DNA of 64,000 bases from the NCBI RefSeq assembly GCF_004331385.1, contig NZ_SJON01000001.1, positions 372,001-436,000 of the forward strand, given 5' to 3'. Below are positions 37,137 through 48,623 of this stretch, one piece after another. Origin of the DNA: Enterobacter quasihormaechei. Lineage in GTDB: Bacteria > Pseudomonadota > Gammaproteobacteria > Enterobacterales > Enterobacteriaceae. The position numbers and the translations under genes were made by a program. Each line of letters opens with the position of its first letter. Position 1 is the first letter of the stretch. The notes beneath the pieces are model-generated. The model saw nothing but the letters and a program-made list of their open reading frames with translations, was not told the origin of the DNA and searched no databases.

Positions 37137-39056
37137 ATGATGAACCTGACGGCGTTAACGCATCCAGATGCGCTCTGCCTGAACGCGCGATTCCGCAGTC
37201 GCGATGAGGCCATAGACGCGCTGGCCGGCAGGCTGGCCCGGTGTGGCGCAGTCTCCGATCTGGCGCTTTTTTTGCGTGATGTCCACCAGCGTGAGGCCCA
37301 GGGGCCGACGGCGCTGGGAGAGGGGCTTGCCGTTCCGCACGGGAAATCCGTGGCCGTGAGCAGGGCTGCGTTTGCCGTGGCGACGCTCGCCGATCCGCTG
37401 GAGTGGGAGGGGGTGGATGGCCCCGAACGCGTGGAGCTGATTGTTCTCCTCGCCATCCCGCCAGCCGAAGCGGGATCGACGCACATGCAGCTATTAACCG
37501 CGCTCACCACCCGTCTGGCGGACGATGCGCTTCGCGCGCGCGTCATGAGCGCCACCACCGCGGACGCGCTGCTTGCTGCCCTGGAGGATGCACCGCAGCC
37601 AGAGGATAGCGCGCGTTTGGCCGACGCCCCGACGGTTGTCTGCGTAACCGCCTGTCCGGCAGGGATCGCCCATACCTATATGGCCGCAGAATATCTCGAA
37701 AAAGCGGGACGTAAGCTCGGCGTCAATGTGGTGGTCGAGAAGCAGGGGGCGAACGGCGTTGAGGGGCGCATTACCGCTCAGCAGCTGCGGGAAGCCAAAG
37801 CGTGTATCTTCGCGGCAGAAGTAGCGATCAAAGAGAGCGAACGCTTTCAGGGGATCCCCGCCATTTCCGTACCCGTAGCTGAACCCTTGCGCCATGCGGA
37901 AGCGCTCATTGAGCGCGCGCTGGCGCTAGAGCCAGTATCCGATGCGCGCCCTGCGCATGTCGACACAGACACCAAAAAGCGCGTTAAAACCGAACTTAAG
38001 CAGGCGCTTCTTAGCGGCATCTCCTTTGCGGTGCCGCTGATTGTCGCTGGCGGCACGGTGCTGGCCGTGTCGGTACTGCTGGCGCAAATCCTGGGCTTGC
38101 AGCATCTGTTCGATCAGGAAAACTCGTGGCTGTGGATGTACCGCAAACTGGGCGGCGGGATGCTCGGTATTCTGATGGTTCCTGTTCTCGCGGCCTTTAC
38201 CGCTTACTCGCTGGCGGATAAACCTGCGCTTACGCCGGGTTTTGCTGCGGGTCTGGCCGCCAATATGATTGGTTCCGGTTTTCTGGGGGCCATCGTCGGC
38301 GGGCTGATTGCGGGTTACCTGATGCGCTGGGTGAAAAACCACATCCGGCTGAGCAGCCGCTACAACGGCTTTCTGACCTTTTATCTCTATCCGGTGATGG
38401 GCGTGCTGGGTGCAGGCAGCCTGATGCTGTTTGTGATTGGCGAACCGGTGGCCTGGATCAATAACGCCCTGACAGCCTGGCTTAACGGGCTGTCCGGTGC
38501 GAACGCGCTGCTTCTGGGCGCGATTCTGGGCTTTATGTGCTCGTTCGATCTGGGCGGCCCGGTCAACAAAGCCTCTTACGCGTTCTGCCTGGGGGCGATG
38601 GCCAACGGCGTCTACGGGCCTTATGCGATCTTTGCCTCCGTCAAAATGGTATCGGCCTTTACCGTGACGGCGTCAACGATGCTGGCCCCGAGCCTGTTTA
38701 AACAGTTCGAAATTGAGACCGGCAAATCCACCTGGCTGCTGGGGCTGGCGGGCATCACCGAGGGGGCAATTCCGATGGCTATCGAGGATCCGCTGCGGGT
38801 CATCGGCTCATTCGTTCTGGGATCAATGGCGACCGGCGCGATTGTCGGGGCGATGGGGATTGGGCTTTCCACCCCGGGAGCGGGCATTTTCTCGCTCTTC
38901 TTACTGCATGATGCCGGGCTGGGTGGCGTGATGGCCGCTGCGGGCTGGTTTGGCGCCGCGCTGGTTGGCGCCGCCATCTCTACGCTCATGTTACTGCTCT
39001 GGCGACGTCACGCCGTGAAGCGCGGCACCTACGTGACTGAAGACATTACATCCTAA
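37137..39056 (+). CDS. mngA: 2-O-alpha-mannosyl-D-glycerate PTS permease, EIIABC
   Basis: 639 aa from ATG 37137, chosen for GGGAG at 37124-37128; E. coli is annotated longer at the N terminus (658). Fructose-family PTS: IIA domain with His68 in AVPHGK, IIB domain with the phosphocysteine in [11 protein letters not shown] (Cys173), then the IIC membrane domain with about ten helices (from about 300; conserved [17 protein letters not shown]). Imports and phosphorylates 2-O-mannosylglycerate, the substrate of MngB. Confidence 0.95.
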   Translation: MMNLTALTHPDALCLNARFRSRDEAIDALAGRLARCGAVSDLALFLRDVHQREAQGPTALGEGLAVPHGKSVAVSRAAFAVATLADPLEWEGVDGPERVELIVLLAIPPAEAGSTHMQLLTALTTRLADDALRARVMSATTADALLAALEDAPQPEDSARLADAPTVVCVTACPAGIAHTYMAAEYLEKAGRKLGVNVVVEKQGANGVEGRITAQQLREAKACIFAAEVAIKESERFQGIPAISVPVAEPLRHAEALIERALALEPVSDARPAHVDTDTKKRVKTELKQALLSGISFAVPLIVAGGTVLAVSVLLAQILGLQHLFDQENSWLWMYRKLGGGMLGILMVPVLAAFTAYSLADKPALTPGFAAGLAANMIGSGFLGAIVGGLIAGYLMRWVKNHIRLSSRYNGFLTFYLYPVMGVLGAGSLMLFVIGEPVAWINNALTAWLNGLSGANALLLGAILGFMCSFDLGGPVNKASYAFCLGAMANGVYGPYAIFASVKMVSAFTVTASTMLAPSLFKQFEIETGKSTWLLGLAGITEGAIPMAIEDPLRVIGSFVLGSMATGAIVGAMGIGLSTPGAGIFSLFLLHDAGLGGVMAAAGWFGAALVGAAISTLMLLLWRRHAVKRGTYVTEDITS

Positions 39057-39079
39057 ACACGCACCGACAGGAAACGAAG

Positions 39080-41716
39080 ATGAAAGCTGTATCTCGCGTT
39101 CATATCACGCCACATATGCACTGGGACCGTGAGTGGTACTTCACCACCGAAGCGTCACGTATTCTTCTGGTCAATAATATGGAAGAGATCCTCACCCGTC
39201 TTGAACAGGATGCAGAGTACAAATACTACGTCCTCGACGGCCAGACGGCGGTGCTGGAAGATTATTTTGCCGTGAAGCCGGAAAGCAGGCCACGCGTGAA
39301 AGCGCTGGTGGAGGCCGGGAAGCTGATCGTGGGTCCGTGGTATACCCAGACGGATACCACCCTTGTCTCCGGCGAGTCGATTGTCCGCAATCTGATGTAC
39401 GGCATGCGTGACTGCATGGCCTTTGGCGAGCCGATGAAAATTGGCTATCTGCCGGACTCCTTCGGCATGTCTTCCCAGCTGCCGCACATTTATAACGGTT
39501 TTGGCATCACGCGCACCATGTTCTGGCGCGGGTGCTCCGAGCGGCACGGTACCGATAAAACCGAATTTCTCTGGCAAAGCCTGGACGGCAGCGAAGTGAC
39601 GGCACAGGTGCTGCCCTTGGGCTACGCGATTGGTAAGTACTTACCGGAGGATGAAGACGGGCTGCGGAAACGGCTCGACGCCTGGCTAGAGGTGCTCGAA
39701 AAAGCCTCCGTGACGAAAGAAATTTTGCTGCCTAACGGCCACGACCAGATGCCGCTCCAGCAGAACATTTTTGCGGTGATGGATAAGCTTCGCGAAATCT
39801 ATCCGCAGCGTCAGTTTGTAATGAGCCGCTTCGAGGAGGTATTTGACCACATCGACGCGCACCGCGATGAACTGGCAACCCTGAAAGGGGAGTTTATTGA
39901 CGGAAAATACATGCGAGTGCACCGGACCATCGGCTCCACGCGGATGGACATCAAAATCGCCCACGCCCGGATAGAAAACAAAATCGTCAACGTTCTTGAG
40001 CCGCTGGCCACGCTTGCCTGGACGCTGGGCTTTGAGTATCACCACGGCCTGCTGGAAAAAATGTGGAAAGAGATCCTCAAGAATCACGCCCACGACAGTA
40101 TCGGCTGCTGCTGTAGTGACAAAGTGCATCGCGAGGTGATGTCCCGCTTCGAGCTGGCGGAAGACATGGCCGATAACCTGACGTGCTTCTATATGCGCAA
40201 GATTGTCGACAACATGCCGCAAAGCGATGAAGACAAACTGGTGATGTTTAACCTGACGCCCTGGCCGCGCGAGGAAGTGATTAACACCACGATACGTCTG
40301 CGCGCCAGCCAGTTCCGCCTGCTGGACGATAAGGGGAATGACATTCCTTATTTCCTCCGCAGCGCGCGCGAGATCGACCCCGGGCTGATTGACCGCCAGA
40401 TTGTGCATTACGGCAACTATGAGCCGTTTATGGAGTTCGACATCCAGCTCAACCAGATCCTGCCATCAATGGGCTACCGCACGCTGTTTATCGAGCCGCA
40501 CGTGGCCGGCAAGCTGCGGGTGCCAGAAAATGCGTCGGCGGCGCTGCTGGAAAATGCGTTCTGGGAAATAACGTTAAATGAAGACGGGTCGCTGCGCCTG
40601 CGCGACAAAGAGTCCGGGCTGATTTATGACCGCGCGCTGGAAATAGAAGAGAGCTCGGATGATGGCGATGAGTACGACTACTCGCCCTCTCGGGAAGAGT
40701 GGCGGCTCACTTCCGCGCAGGGCGAGCACGACGTTGAGGTGATCCACGAGGCCTGGCAGAGCAGGGCGGTGATCCGCCATCGCATGGCGGTGCCGGCGAA
40801 TCTCGCCGAACGTTCTGCGCGTCAGCAGACGGGGATGCTTGAGGCAGAACTGACGGTCACGCTCGGCCATAACAGCCGGCGTATCGACGTTGAGGCGCGT
40901 CTCGGCAATCACGCGGATGACCATCGCGTGCGGGTGTTGATCCCGACGCCGTTCACCACGGAGGCGGTATTAGCCGATACCCAGTTCGGTTCGCTGACGC
41001 GCCCCGTACGGGATGAAGCGATGGCGAACTGGCAGGAGGAAGGATGGAAGGAAGCACCGCTGCCGGTGTGGAACCTGCTCAACTACGCGGTGCTCCAGGA
41101 ACGGCGTAACGGGATGGCGCTGTTCACCGAAGGGTTGCGCGAATTTGAGGTGACCGGCGAGCGTCAAAAAACATTTGCTCTGACGTTGCTTCGCGGCGTG
41201 GGGCTGCTTGGAAAAGAGGATTTACTTTTGCGCCCGGGCAGGCCGTCCGGGATCAAAATGCCGGTGCCGGATTCGCAGGTACGGGGCCAGCTACGCTGTC
41301 GCTTCAGCCTGTTCACGTTTACCGGCACGCCCGTGAGTGCCGGCGTTGCGCAGCAGGCGAAGTCGTGGCTAACGCCGGTGCACTGCTATAACAAAATCCC
41401 CTGGGACGCAATGAAGCTTAACCGCACCGCCTTCACCACGCCCGGCAGCTACAGTCTGCTAACGCTTTCGCCAAACGGATGCGTGCTCAGCGCGCTGAAG
41501 AAAGCAGAAGATCGTGACGAGATGATAGTGCGTCTCTACAACCCGTCCGAAACGCAATCCTGCGACGTCGCCCTGTCAGTGAACCGCGTGGTGCTGGCCT
41601 GTTGCGAAACGAACATGAATGAGTTGCCCGACGCGGCAGGGGAGGAGAGTGCGGGCATTTCTGGTCCGTTCCGTCCGTGCCAGTCCCGAACCTTTAGCGT
41701 CAGGATAGAGAGGTAA
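39080..41716 (+). CDS. mngB: Mannosylglycerate hydrolase, GH38 alpha-mannosidase
   Basis: 878 aa (E. coli 877). Cleaves 6-phosphomannosylglycerate to mannose 6-phosphate and glycerate. GH38 signatures: [15 protein letters not shown] at the N terminus (zinc His/Asp), [14 protein letters not shown] with the catalytic Asp, and [13 protein letters not shown]. Co-transcribed with mngA (23-bp gap) and followed by a strong terminator. Confidence 0.97.
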   Translation: MKAVSRVHITPHMHWDREWYFTTEASRILLVNNMEEILTRLEQDAEYKYYVLDGQTAVLEDYFAVKPESRPRVKALVEAGKLIVGPWYTQTDTTLVSGESIVRNLMYGMRDCMAFGEPMKIGYLPDSFGMSSQLPHIYNGFGITRTMFWRGCSERHGTDKTEFLWQSLDGSEVTAQVLPLGYAIGKYLPEDEDGLRKRLDAWLEVLEKASVTKEILLPNGHDQMPLQQNIFAVMDKLREIYPQRQFVMSRFEEVFDHIDAHRDELATLKGEFIDGKYMRVHRTIGSTRMDIKIAHARIENKIVNVLEPLATLAWTLGFEYHHGLLEKMWKEILKNHAHDSIGCCCSDKVHREVMSRFELAEDMADNLTCFYMRKIVDNMPQSDEDKLVMFNLTPWPREEVINTTIRLRASQFRLLDDKGNDIPYFLRSAREIDPGLIDRQIVHYGNYEPFMEFDIQLNQILPSMGYRTLFIEPHVAGKLRVPENASAALLENAFWEITLNEDGSLRLRDKESGLIYDRALEIEESSDDGDEYDYSPSREEWRLTSAQGEHDVEVIHEAWQSRAVIRHRMAVPANLAERSARQQTGMLEAELTVTLGHNSRRIDVEARLGNHADDHRVRVLIPTPFTTEAVLADTQFGSLTRPVRDEAMANWQEEGWKEAPLPVWNLLNYAVLQERRNGMALFTEGLREFEVTGERQKTFALTLLRGVGLLGKEDLLLRPGRPSGIKMPVPDSQVRGQLRCRFSLFTFTGTPVSAGVAQQAKSWLTPVHCYNKIPWDAMKLNRTAFTTPGSYSLLTLSPNGCVLSALKKAEDRDEMIVRLYNPSETQSCDVALSVNRVVLACCETNMNELPDAAGEESAGISGPFRPCQSRTFSVRIER

Positions 41717-41730
41717 TACCTGGCTTAACA

Positions 41731-41760
41731 AAAGGCCGCAGGGGGTGCGGCCTTTTTTTT
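41731..41760 (+). terminator. mngB rho-independent terminator
   Basis: AAAGGCCGCA (41731-41740) / TGCGGCCTTT (41746-41755) with a GGGGG loop and a T tract to 41760. Confidence 0.93.
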
Positions 41761-42044
41761 CATTAAAAAGTCACACAGGGGTGTTAATTTTAATGCTGCT
41801 AAAGGTGAATAAAATGTAATCATTTATTCTGATGGCAAAGTAATAAAAAAATACTGTGAAGCGGATAACAGAATATGTTTCGTCGTCCATAAAATACGAT
41901 TTTCCTGTCGCGTTAATAAAAATCACAACTGTTTATATTATCTTCTGCCTTTTATAACGCTGCGCGCCTAAAAATATACATGTCATTAACAAGGTCTTTA
42001 CTATGCATACCACAAAGAAACATCGTTAACAGATGCCGGCGTTT

Positions 42045-42058
42045 TTGATTTAAATCAA
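42045..42058. promoter_or_regulatory. FNR box before cydA
   Basis: TTGAT-TTAA-ATCAA, a perfect match to the FNR consensus TTGAT-N4-ATCAA. Confidence 0.8.
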
Positions 42059-42263
42059 TGTTTAATGCTTGGAAAAAGGCTCCAAAAGGCGTTAAATTGT
42101 TCCCGATCAAAATGGCCGAAAAGTGGTAATTTTGCTATAAATTGATCGCCGTCGAAAAACGTAAATCTGTTCGAATAAAAACCTGTTTATTGTAAGGGTT
42201 TTGCAGCGTATTATATTTACGGGATCAATTTGGTTTTTTCTTAACGTATTTGTAACCTTTCAT

Positions 42264-42297
42264 CGTTGCTTTTTCCCCCTCCGGAGAATAAGCAACG
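42264..42297 (+). other. cydA leader hairpin
   Basis: CGTTGCTT (42264-42271) pairs perfectly with AAGCAACG (42290-42297) around a loop containing the palindrome CTCCGGAG. It precedes the 17-codon ORF at 42330. Confidence 0.55.
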
Positions 42298-42329
42298 AAG
42301 AAGGGACGCAGATAACTTTGTATTGGGGC

Positions 42330-42383
42330 ATGCGTGTGGATCCTTATCTAACGGGGTTCACTCTCGGAGTCTTCATGCGATGA
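42330..42383 (+). CDS. Candidate 17-aa leader peptide upstream of cydA
   Basis: ATG at 42330 opens a 17-codon frame, [17 protein letters not shown], ending TGA at 42383, 13 bp before the cydA ATG and just ahead of its Shine-Dalgarno AAGGAG (42387-42392). A GGGG stretch precedes the ATG very closely, so initiation strength is doubtful. If translated it would bring ribosomes next to the cydA start. Function unknown. Confidence 0.4.
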   Translation: MRVDPYLTGFTLGVFMR

Positions 42384-42396
42384 GCAAGGAGTCATA

Positions 42397-43965
42397 ATGT
42401 TAGACGTAGTCGAACTGTCGCGCTTACAGTTTGCCTTGACCGCGATGTACCACTTCCTGTTTGTGCCGCTGACGCTGGGTATGGCGTTCCTGCTGGCGAT
42501 CATGGAAACGGTTTACGTCCTCTCCGGCAAACAGATTTATAAAGATATGACCAAGTTCTGGGGCAAGTTGTTTGGCATCAACTTTGCGCTGGGCGTGGCA
42601 ACCGGTCTGACCATGGAGTTCCAGTTCGGGACTAACTGGTCTTACTATTCCCACTACGTTGGGGATATTTTTGGTGCGCCGCTGGCCATTGAAGGTCTGA
42701 TGGCCTTCTTCCTCGAATCCACCTTTGTAGGTCTGTTCTTCTTCGGTTGGGACCGTCTGGGTAAAGTCCAGCATATGGCGGTAACCTGGCTGGTGGCATT
42801 AGGCTCCAACCTGTCCGCGCTGTGGATCCTGGTGGCGAACGGCTGGATGCAAAACCCCATCGCGTCTGATTTCAACTTCGAAACCATGCGTATGGAGATG
42901 GTCAGCTTCGCTGAACTCGTCCTGAACCCGGTTGCTCAGGTGAAATTCGTCCACACCGTGGCGTCTGGCTACGTCTGCGGCGCGATGTTCGTGCTGGGCA
43001 TCAGCTCCTACTATATGCTGCGCGGTCGTGACTTCGCGTTTGCGAAACGCTCCTTTGCTATCGCAGCAAGCTTCGGCATGGCGGCGATTCTGTCCGTTAT
43101 TGTTCTGGGTGATGAATCCGGTTACGAAATGGGCGACGTGCAGAAAACCAAGCTGGCCGCGATTGAAGCGGAATGGGAAACCCAGCCGGCGCCTGCCGCG
43201 TTTACCCTGTTCGGCGTGCCTGACCAGGATGCGCAGGAAAACCGCTTCGCCATTCAAATTCCTTACGCTCTGGGTATTATCGCCACGCGCTCCGTCGACA
43301 AACAGGTCACTGGCCTGAAAGATCTGATGGTGCAGCATGAAGAGCGTATCCGTAACGGGATGAAAGCCTACTCGCTGCTGGAACAGCTGCGCGCCGGTTC
43401 TACCGACCAGGCCGTTCGCGATCGCTTTAACGACGTGAAAAAAGACCTGGGCTACGGCCTGCTGCTGAAACGCTATACCCCGAACGTCTCCGACGCGACG
43501 GAAGAGCAGATTCAGATGGCAACCAAAGACTCCATTCCACGCGTTGCGCCGCTGTACTTTGCGTTCCGCATCATGGTCGGTTGCGGCATTATTATGCTGC
43601 TGATCATCGCGGCCTCGTTCTGGTCCGTCATTCGTAACCGCATCGGCGAGAAAAAATGGCTGCTGCGCACCGCGCTGTACGGTATTCCACTGCCGTGGAT
43701 CGCGATTGAATCCGGCTGGTTTGTCGCGGAGTATGGCCGTCAGCCGTGGGCGATCGGTGAGGTGCTGCCAACCGCGGTAGCGAACTCCTCCCTGACCGCA
43801 GGCGACCTGATCTTCTCCATGCTGCTCATTTGCGGTCTGTACACCCTGTTCCTGGTGGCTGAACTGTTCCTGATGTTCAAGTTCGCGCGCCTTGGCCCAA
43901 GCAGCCTGAAAACCGGTCGCTACCACTACGAGCAGTCTGCTGTGACGACTCAGCCGGCACGCTAA
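42397..43965 (+). CDS. cydA: Cytochrome bd-I ubiquinol oxidase subunit I
   Basis: 522 aa, E. coli length. His19 ([10 protein letters not shown]) binds heme b595, a His in VHTVASGYV (about 186) and Met in FRIMVG (about 393) bind heme b558. The long Q loop typical of the E. coli type is present (about 220-340; [12 protein letters not shown]). Oxidises quinol and reduces oxygen with high affinity. Confidence 0.98.
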   Translation: MLDVVELSRLQFALTAMYHFLFVPLTLGMAFLLAIMETVYVLSGKQIYKDMTKFWGKLFGINFALGVATGLTMEFQFGTNWSYYSHYVGDIFGAPLAIEGLMAFFLESTFVGLFFFGWDRLGKVQHMAVTWLVALGSNLSALWILVANGWMQNPIASDFNFETMRMEMVSFAELVLNPVAQVKFVHTVASGYVCGAMFVLGISSYYMLRGRDFAFAKRSFAIAASFGMAAILSVIVLGDESGYEMGDVQKTKLAAIEAEWETQPAPAAFTLFGVPDQDAQENRFAIQIPYALGIIATRSVDKQVTGLKDLMVQHEERIRNGMKAYSLLEQLRAGSTDQAVRDRFNDVKKDLGYGLLLKRYTPNVSDATEEQIQMATKDSIPRVAPLYFAFRIMVGCGIIMLLIIAASFWSVIRNRIGEKKWLLRTALYGIPLPWIAIESGWFVAEYGRQPWAIGEVLPTAVANSSLTAGDLIFSMLLICGLYTLFLVAELFLMFKFARLGPSSLKTGRYHYEQSAVTTQPAR

Positions 43966-43980
43966 GACAGGAGTCATCAA

Positions 43981-45120
43981 ATGATCGATTATGAAGTATT
44001 GCGTTTTGTCTGGTGGCTGCTGATCGGCGTTCTGCTGATTGGATTTGCGGTCACCGATGGTTTCGACATGGGCGTGGGCATGCTCACCCGTTTCCTCGGT
44101 CGTAATGACACCGAGCGTCGAATCATGATTAACTCCATCGCCCCGCACTGGGACGGTAACCAGGTGTGGCTGATCACCGCAGGCGGCGCGCTGTTCGCTG
44201 CCTGGCCGATGGTCTACGCGGCTGCGTTCTCCGGCTTCTATGTGGCGATGATTCTGGTGCTGGCCTCTTTATTCTTCCGTCCGGTGGGTTTTGACTACCG
44301 TTCCAAGATTGAAGACACCCGCTGGCGTAACATGTGGGACTGGGGCATCTTCATTGGTAGCTTCGTTCCACCGCTGGTCATTGGTGTGGCGTTCGGTAAC
44401 CTGTTGCAGGGCGTACCGTTCCACGTCGACGAATATATGCGTCTGTTCTACACCGGTAACTTCTTCCAGCTGCTGAATCCGTTTGGTCTGCTGGCGGGCG
44501 TGGTGAGCGTGGCGATGATTATTACCCAGGGCGCAACCTACCTTCAGATGCGTACCGTGGGTGAACTGCACCTGCGTTCCCGCGCAACCGCGCAGGTTGC
44601 AGCGCTGGTGACGCTGGTCTGCTTCGCTCTGGCAGGCGTGTGGGTGGTGTACGGTATTGATGGTTACGTGGTGACGTCCGCGATCAACCATACTGCACCG
44701 TCTAACCCGCTGACCAAAGAAGTGGCGCGTCAGGCTGGTGCATGGCTGGTGAACTTCAACACGACCCCTGCGCTGTGGGCTATCCCGGCTCTGGGTGTGC
44801 TGCTGCCGCTGCTGACCGTGCTGACGTCTCGTCTGGAGAAAGGCGCTCTGGCGTTCGTGTTCTCCTCCCTGACGCTGGCGTGCATCATCCTGACCGCGGG
44901 TATTGCGATGTTCCCATTCGTGATGCCGTCCAGCACCATGATGAATGCTAGCCTGACCATGTGGGATGCAACCTCCAGCCAGCTGACGCTGAACCTGATG
45001 ACGTATGTTGCTTGCGTATTCGTACCGATTATCCTGCTCTACACCAGCTGGTGTTACTGGAAAATGTTCGGTCGTATTACCAAAGAACATATTGAAAGCA
45101 ACACCCACTCTATGTACTAA
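43981..45120 (+). CDS. cydB: Cytochrome bd-I ubiquinol oxidase subunit II
   Basis: 379 aa, E. coli length, eight to nine membrane helices. N-terminal MIDYEVLRFVWWLLIGVLL and conserved TDGFDMGVGML and HWDGNQVWLI. Forms the heterodimer core with CydA. 15-bp gap after cydA. Confidence 0.98.
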   Translation: MIDYEVLRFVWWLLIGVLLIGFAVTDGFDMGVGMLTRFLGRNDTERRIMINSIAPHWDGNQVWLITAGGALFAAWPMVYAAAFSGFYVAMILVLASLFFRPVGFDYRSKIEDTRWRNMWDWGIFIGSFVPPLVIGVAFGNLLQGVPFHVDEYMRLFYTGNFFQLLNPFGLLAGVVSVAMIITQGATYLQMRTVGELHLRSRATAQVAALVTLVCFALAGVWVVYGIDGYVVTSAINHTAPSNPLTKEVARQAGAWLVNFNTTPALWAIPALGVLLPLLTVLTSRLEKGALAFVFSSLTLACIILTAGIAMFPFVMPSSTMMNASLTMWDATSSQLTLNLMTYVACVFVPIILLYTSWCYWKMFGRITKEHIESNTHSMY

Positions 45121-45134
45121 GTAAGGAGCTGAAT

Positions 45135-45248
45135 ATGTGGTATTTCGCATGGATTTTAGGGACGCTTCTTGCCTGTGCATTTGGTGTCATTACTGCCCTG
45201 GCGCTTGAGCATGTTGAAGCGTCCAAAGCAGGTGAAGAAAAGCACTAA
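45135..45248 (+). CDS. cydX: CydX small subunit of cytochrome bd-I (37 aa)
   Basis: 37-codon ORF starting MWYFAWILGTLLACAFGV, a single membrane helix followed by a charged tail ending GEEKH. Matches E. coli CydX (YbgT), required for stable heme placement. Shine-Dalgarno AAGGAG lies 7 bp before ATG. The TAA shares its last A with the ybgE start. Confidence 0.96.
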   Translation: MWYFAWILGTLLACAFGVITALALEHVEASKAGEEKH

Positions 45249-45538
45249 TGAACATTATCGCAACGTTATATGCGGTAATGGATAAGCGCCCCCTGAGGGC
45301 GCTTTCCCTCATTATGGCATTACTGCTGGCGGGCTGTATTTTCTGGGACCCGTCGCGCTTCGCGGCAAAAACCAGCGAGCTTGAGATCTGGCACGGCTTC
45401 CTGATTATGTGGGCGGTGTGTGCAGGGGTCATTCACGGCGTTGGCTTTCGTCCGAAAGCGCTTCACTGGCAGGGCATCTTCTGCCCGCTGATTGCCGATC
45501 TGGTTCTCCTCGCCGGTTTGATTTTCTTCTTCTTCTGA
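45248..45538 (+). CDS. ybgE: YbgE, cyd operon membrane protein
   Basis: 96 aa (E. coli 97) with three hydrophobic helices and the conserved block FWDPSRFAAKTSELEIWHG. Always linked to cydABX in this group; role in the oxidase is unknown. Overlaps cydX by one base (TAATG). Confidence 0.94.
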   Translation: MNIIATLYAVMDKRPLRALSLIMALLLAGCIFWDPSRFAAKTSELEIWHGFLIMWAVCAGVIHGVGFRPKALHWQGIFCPLIADLVLLAGLIFFFF

Positions 45539-45560
45539 ATAAGAAATGTCCGTTAACGAT

Positions 45561-45580
45561 ATGGGCTTACCCGAGCCCAT
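45561..45580 (+). other. Hairpin after ybgE
   Basis: ATGGGCT-TACCCG-AGCCCAT, perfect 7-bp arms, 22 bp after ybgE. It is followed by AAAAATTT, not a T tract, so termination is doubtful. Confidence 0.45.
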
Positions 45581-45686
45581 AAAAATTTACTCTCCGTTTA
45601 CTTTCCCCCATTCCAAACCATCATTCCCGCGCGTATAGTAGCGAAGTTTGAAAGCTCCAACTTTTCTTGTATTACCGGGATGTAAA

Positions 45687-46780
<1,094 letters not shown>

Positions 46781-46783
46781 ACC

Positions 46784-47212
46784 ATGGCCAGATCGCGTGG
46801 ACGAGGTCGTCGCGAGCTCAAGTCCGAAATCAATATCGTTCCGTTACTGGACGTGCTGCTGGTGCTGCTGCTGATCTTTATGGCGACAGCGCCCATCATC
46901 ACCCAGAGCGTGGAAGTTGATCTGCCGGATGCGACAGAATCACAGGCGGTAAGCACCAATGACGATCCTCCGGTCATCATTGAGGTTTCCGGCGTAGGGC
47001 AGTACAGCGTGGTGGTGGAGAAGGATCGGATGGATCAGCTTCCCCCTGAGCAGGTTATTGCTGAAGCGCAACGACGCCTGGAGTCAAATCCGAAGACGGT
47101 CTTCTTAATCGGTGGTGCGAAAGACGTACCATATGATGAAATTATCAAAGCGCTGAACTTGCTACATAGCGCGGGCGTTAAGTCAGTTGGCTTAATGACT
47201 CAGCCTATTTGA
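46784..47212 (+). CDS. tolR: TolR inner-membrane protein
   Basis: 142 aa, ExbD family. One N-terminal helix with the proton-path Asp in INIVPLLDVLLVLLLIF (Asp23); periplasmic domain binds peptidoglycan in E. coli. 3-bp gap after tolQ. Confidence 0.97.
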   Translation: MARSRGRGRRELKSEINIVPLLDVLLVLLLIFMATAPIITQSVEVDLPDATESQAVSTNDDPPVIIEVSGVGQYSVVVEKDRMDQLPPEQVIAEAQRRLESNPKTVFLIGGAKDVPYDEIIKALNLLHSAGVKSVGLMTQPI

Positions 47213-47240
47213 TCATCTGCGTAGTTTTTGGGAACCGATA

Positions 47241-48494
47241 GTGTCAAAGGCAACCGAACAGAACGACAAGCTTAAGCGAGCGATAATCGTCTCCGCAGTG
47301 CTGCACGTGATTCTTTTTGCAGCGCTGATCTGGAGTTCGTTCGATGAGCACATTGATGCATCGGGCGGTGGTGGAGGCTCATCCATCGACGCCGTCATGG
47401 TAGATCCCGGTGCGGTAGTGCAGAACTATAATCGTCAGCAACAGCAGCAGGCGAGCGCAAAGCGCGCGGAAGAACAGCGTGAAAAACAGGCGCAACAGCA
47501 GGCGGAAGAGTTGCGTGAAAAGCAGGCCGCCGAGCAGGAACGTCTGAAGCAGCTTGAGAAAGAACGTTTGCAGGCGCAGGAAGCGGCGAAAGAGCAGGCG
47601 GAGCAGCAGAAACAGGCTGAAGCCGCAGCGAAGCAAGCCCAGGAACAGCAGAAGCAGGCGGAAGAGGCGGCAGCCAAAGCCGCAGCAGACGCGAAGGCGA
47701 AGGCAGATGCTCAGGCCAAGTTAGCCGCAGACGCGGCGAAGAAAGCGGCTGCTGATGCTCAGAAGAAAGCGGAAGCGGAAGCGGTGAAGAAAGCGGCTGC
47801 TGACGCGAAGAAGAAAGCGGAAGCGGAAGCGGCGAAAAAAGCGGCTGCCGACGCACAGAAGAAAGCCGAAGCGGAAGCCGCGAAGAAAGCTGCGCAGGAA
47901 GCCGAGAAGAAAGCGGCTGCTGATGCTGCGAAAAAAGCGGCCGCCGCCGAGAAAGCTGCGGCAGAAAAAGCCGCCGCTGCGGAAAAAGCTGCCGCTGATA
48001 AAAAAGCAGCCGCTGAGAAAGCCGCTGCCGATAAAAAAGCGGCTGCCGAAAAAGCCGCGGCTAAAAAGGCCGCAGCCGCTGAGAAAGCTGCCGCTGCCGC
48101 CGGTGTAGACGACCTGCTGGGTGACCTGAGCTCCGGTAAGAATGCACCGAAAACGGGCGGTGGGGCCAAAGGAAATGGACAGCCGTCAAAAGACAGCGGT
48201 ACCTCCGGAGCCAACGGTGGGGCAACAGGTGCAGATATCAGCGCTTATGCCAAGCAGATCCAGGTTGCGATTCAGAGCCGACTCTTTGATGCAGGCCTGT
48301 ATCAGGGCAAGCAGTGCGTACTGCACATCAATCTTGCGCCAGACGGCAGGTTGAAAAGCGTGATGTCTGAAGGGGGCGATCCTGCGCTCTGTCAGGCTGC
48401 ACTGGCCGCAGCCAGATCGGCGAACATTCCTAAACCGCCTAGCGAGGCTGTTTATGAAAAGATAAAAGATGCCAAACTGGACTTTAAGCTGTAA
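47241..48494 (+). CDS. tolA: TolA envelope-spanning protein
   Basis: 417 aa (E. coli 421), GTG start at 47241. Domain I: one membrane helix (about 14-34, SAVLHVILFAALIW). Domain II: long Ala/Lys/Glu helical rod (about 60-290) with internal 16-residue repeats. Domain III: globular C-terminal domain (about 320-417) that binds TolB/Pal, phage and colicins, with the conserved CVLHINLAPDG and PALCQAALAA cysteines. The repeat region also creates long meaningless antisense frames. Confidence 0.97.
   Translation: MSKATEQNDKLKRAIIVSAVLHVILFAALIWSSFDEHIDASGGGGGSSIDAVMVDPGAVVQNYNRQQQQQASAKRAEEQREKQAQQQAEELREKQAAEQERLKQLEKERLQAQEAAKEQAEQQKQAEAAAKQAQEQQKQAEEAAAKAAADAKAKADAQAKLAADAAKKAAADAQKKAEAEAVKKAAADAKKKAEAEAAKKAAADAQKKAEAEAAKKAAQEAEKKAAADAAKKAAAAEKAAAEKAAAAEKAAADKKAAAEKAAADKKAAAEKAAAKKAAAAEKAAAAAGVDDLLGDLSSGKNAPKTGGGAKGNGQPSKDSGTSGANGGATGADISAYAKQIQVAIQSRLFDAGLYQGKQCVLHINLAPDGRLKSVMSEGGDPALCQAALAAARSANIPKPPSEAVYEKIKDAKLDFKL
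47736..47879 (+). repeat. 48-bp tandem repeats in tolA
   Basis: Three consecutive 48-bp units encode AKKAAADAQKKAEAEA, VKKAAADAKKKAEAEA and AKKAAADAQKKAEAEA. Copy-number change by slippage would shift the length of the periplasmic rod. Confidence 0.85.
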
Positions 48495-48623
48495 TCAACT
48501 CTTCTAACGGAAGTCTGAAAAACAGTCTATGGTCGTAAACAGGATAAGTAGTTTTGTCTATTTGGGTTTGTTAACATTCTGCTAAATTATCGTGGGTAAG
48601 GTTACCCAGATAAGGGAGATATG

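Larger units (their letters stand above)
41761..42329. promoter_or_regulatory. cydA upstream control region
   Basis: AT-rich, no gene of its own. It holds a perfect FNR site at 42045-42058 and several GTTAA-type half-sites (e.g. 42024-42028, 42090-42094) as expected for ArcA, then a leader hairpin. Known E. coli control of cydABX is activation by ArcA and repression by FNR. Confidence 0.6.

Noticed and set aside
42201-42329. 60-aa frame starting with TTG before cydA
   Set aside because: TTG start without ribosome binding site; only its last 17 codons from ATG 42330 are worth considering.
42799-44148. 449-aa open frame antisense to cydA/cydB
   Set aside because: Spans two well-defined genes and their spacer; His/Gln-rich shadow composition.
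47759-48214. Ala/Phe/Ser-rich 151-aa frame antisense to tolA
   Set aside because: Direct consequence of the Lys/Ala repeat codons of tolA domain II.
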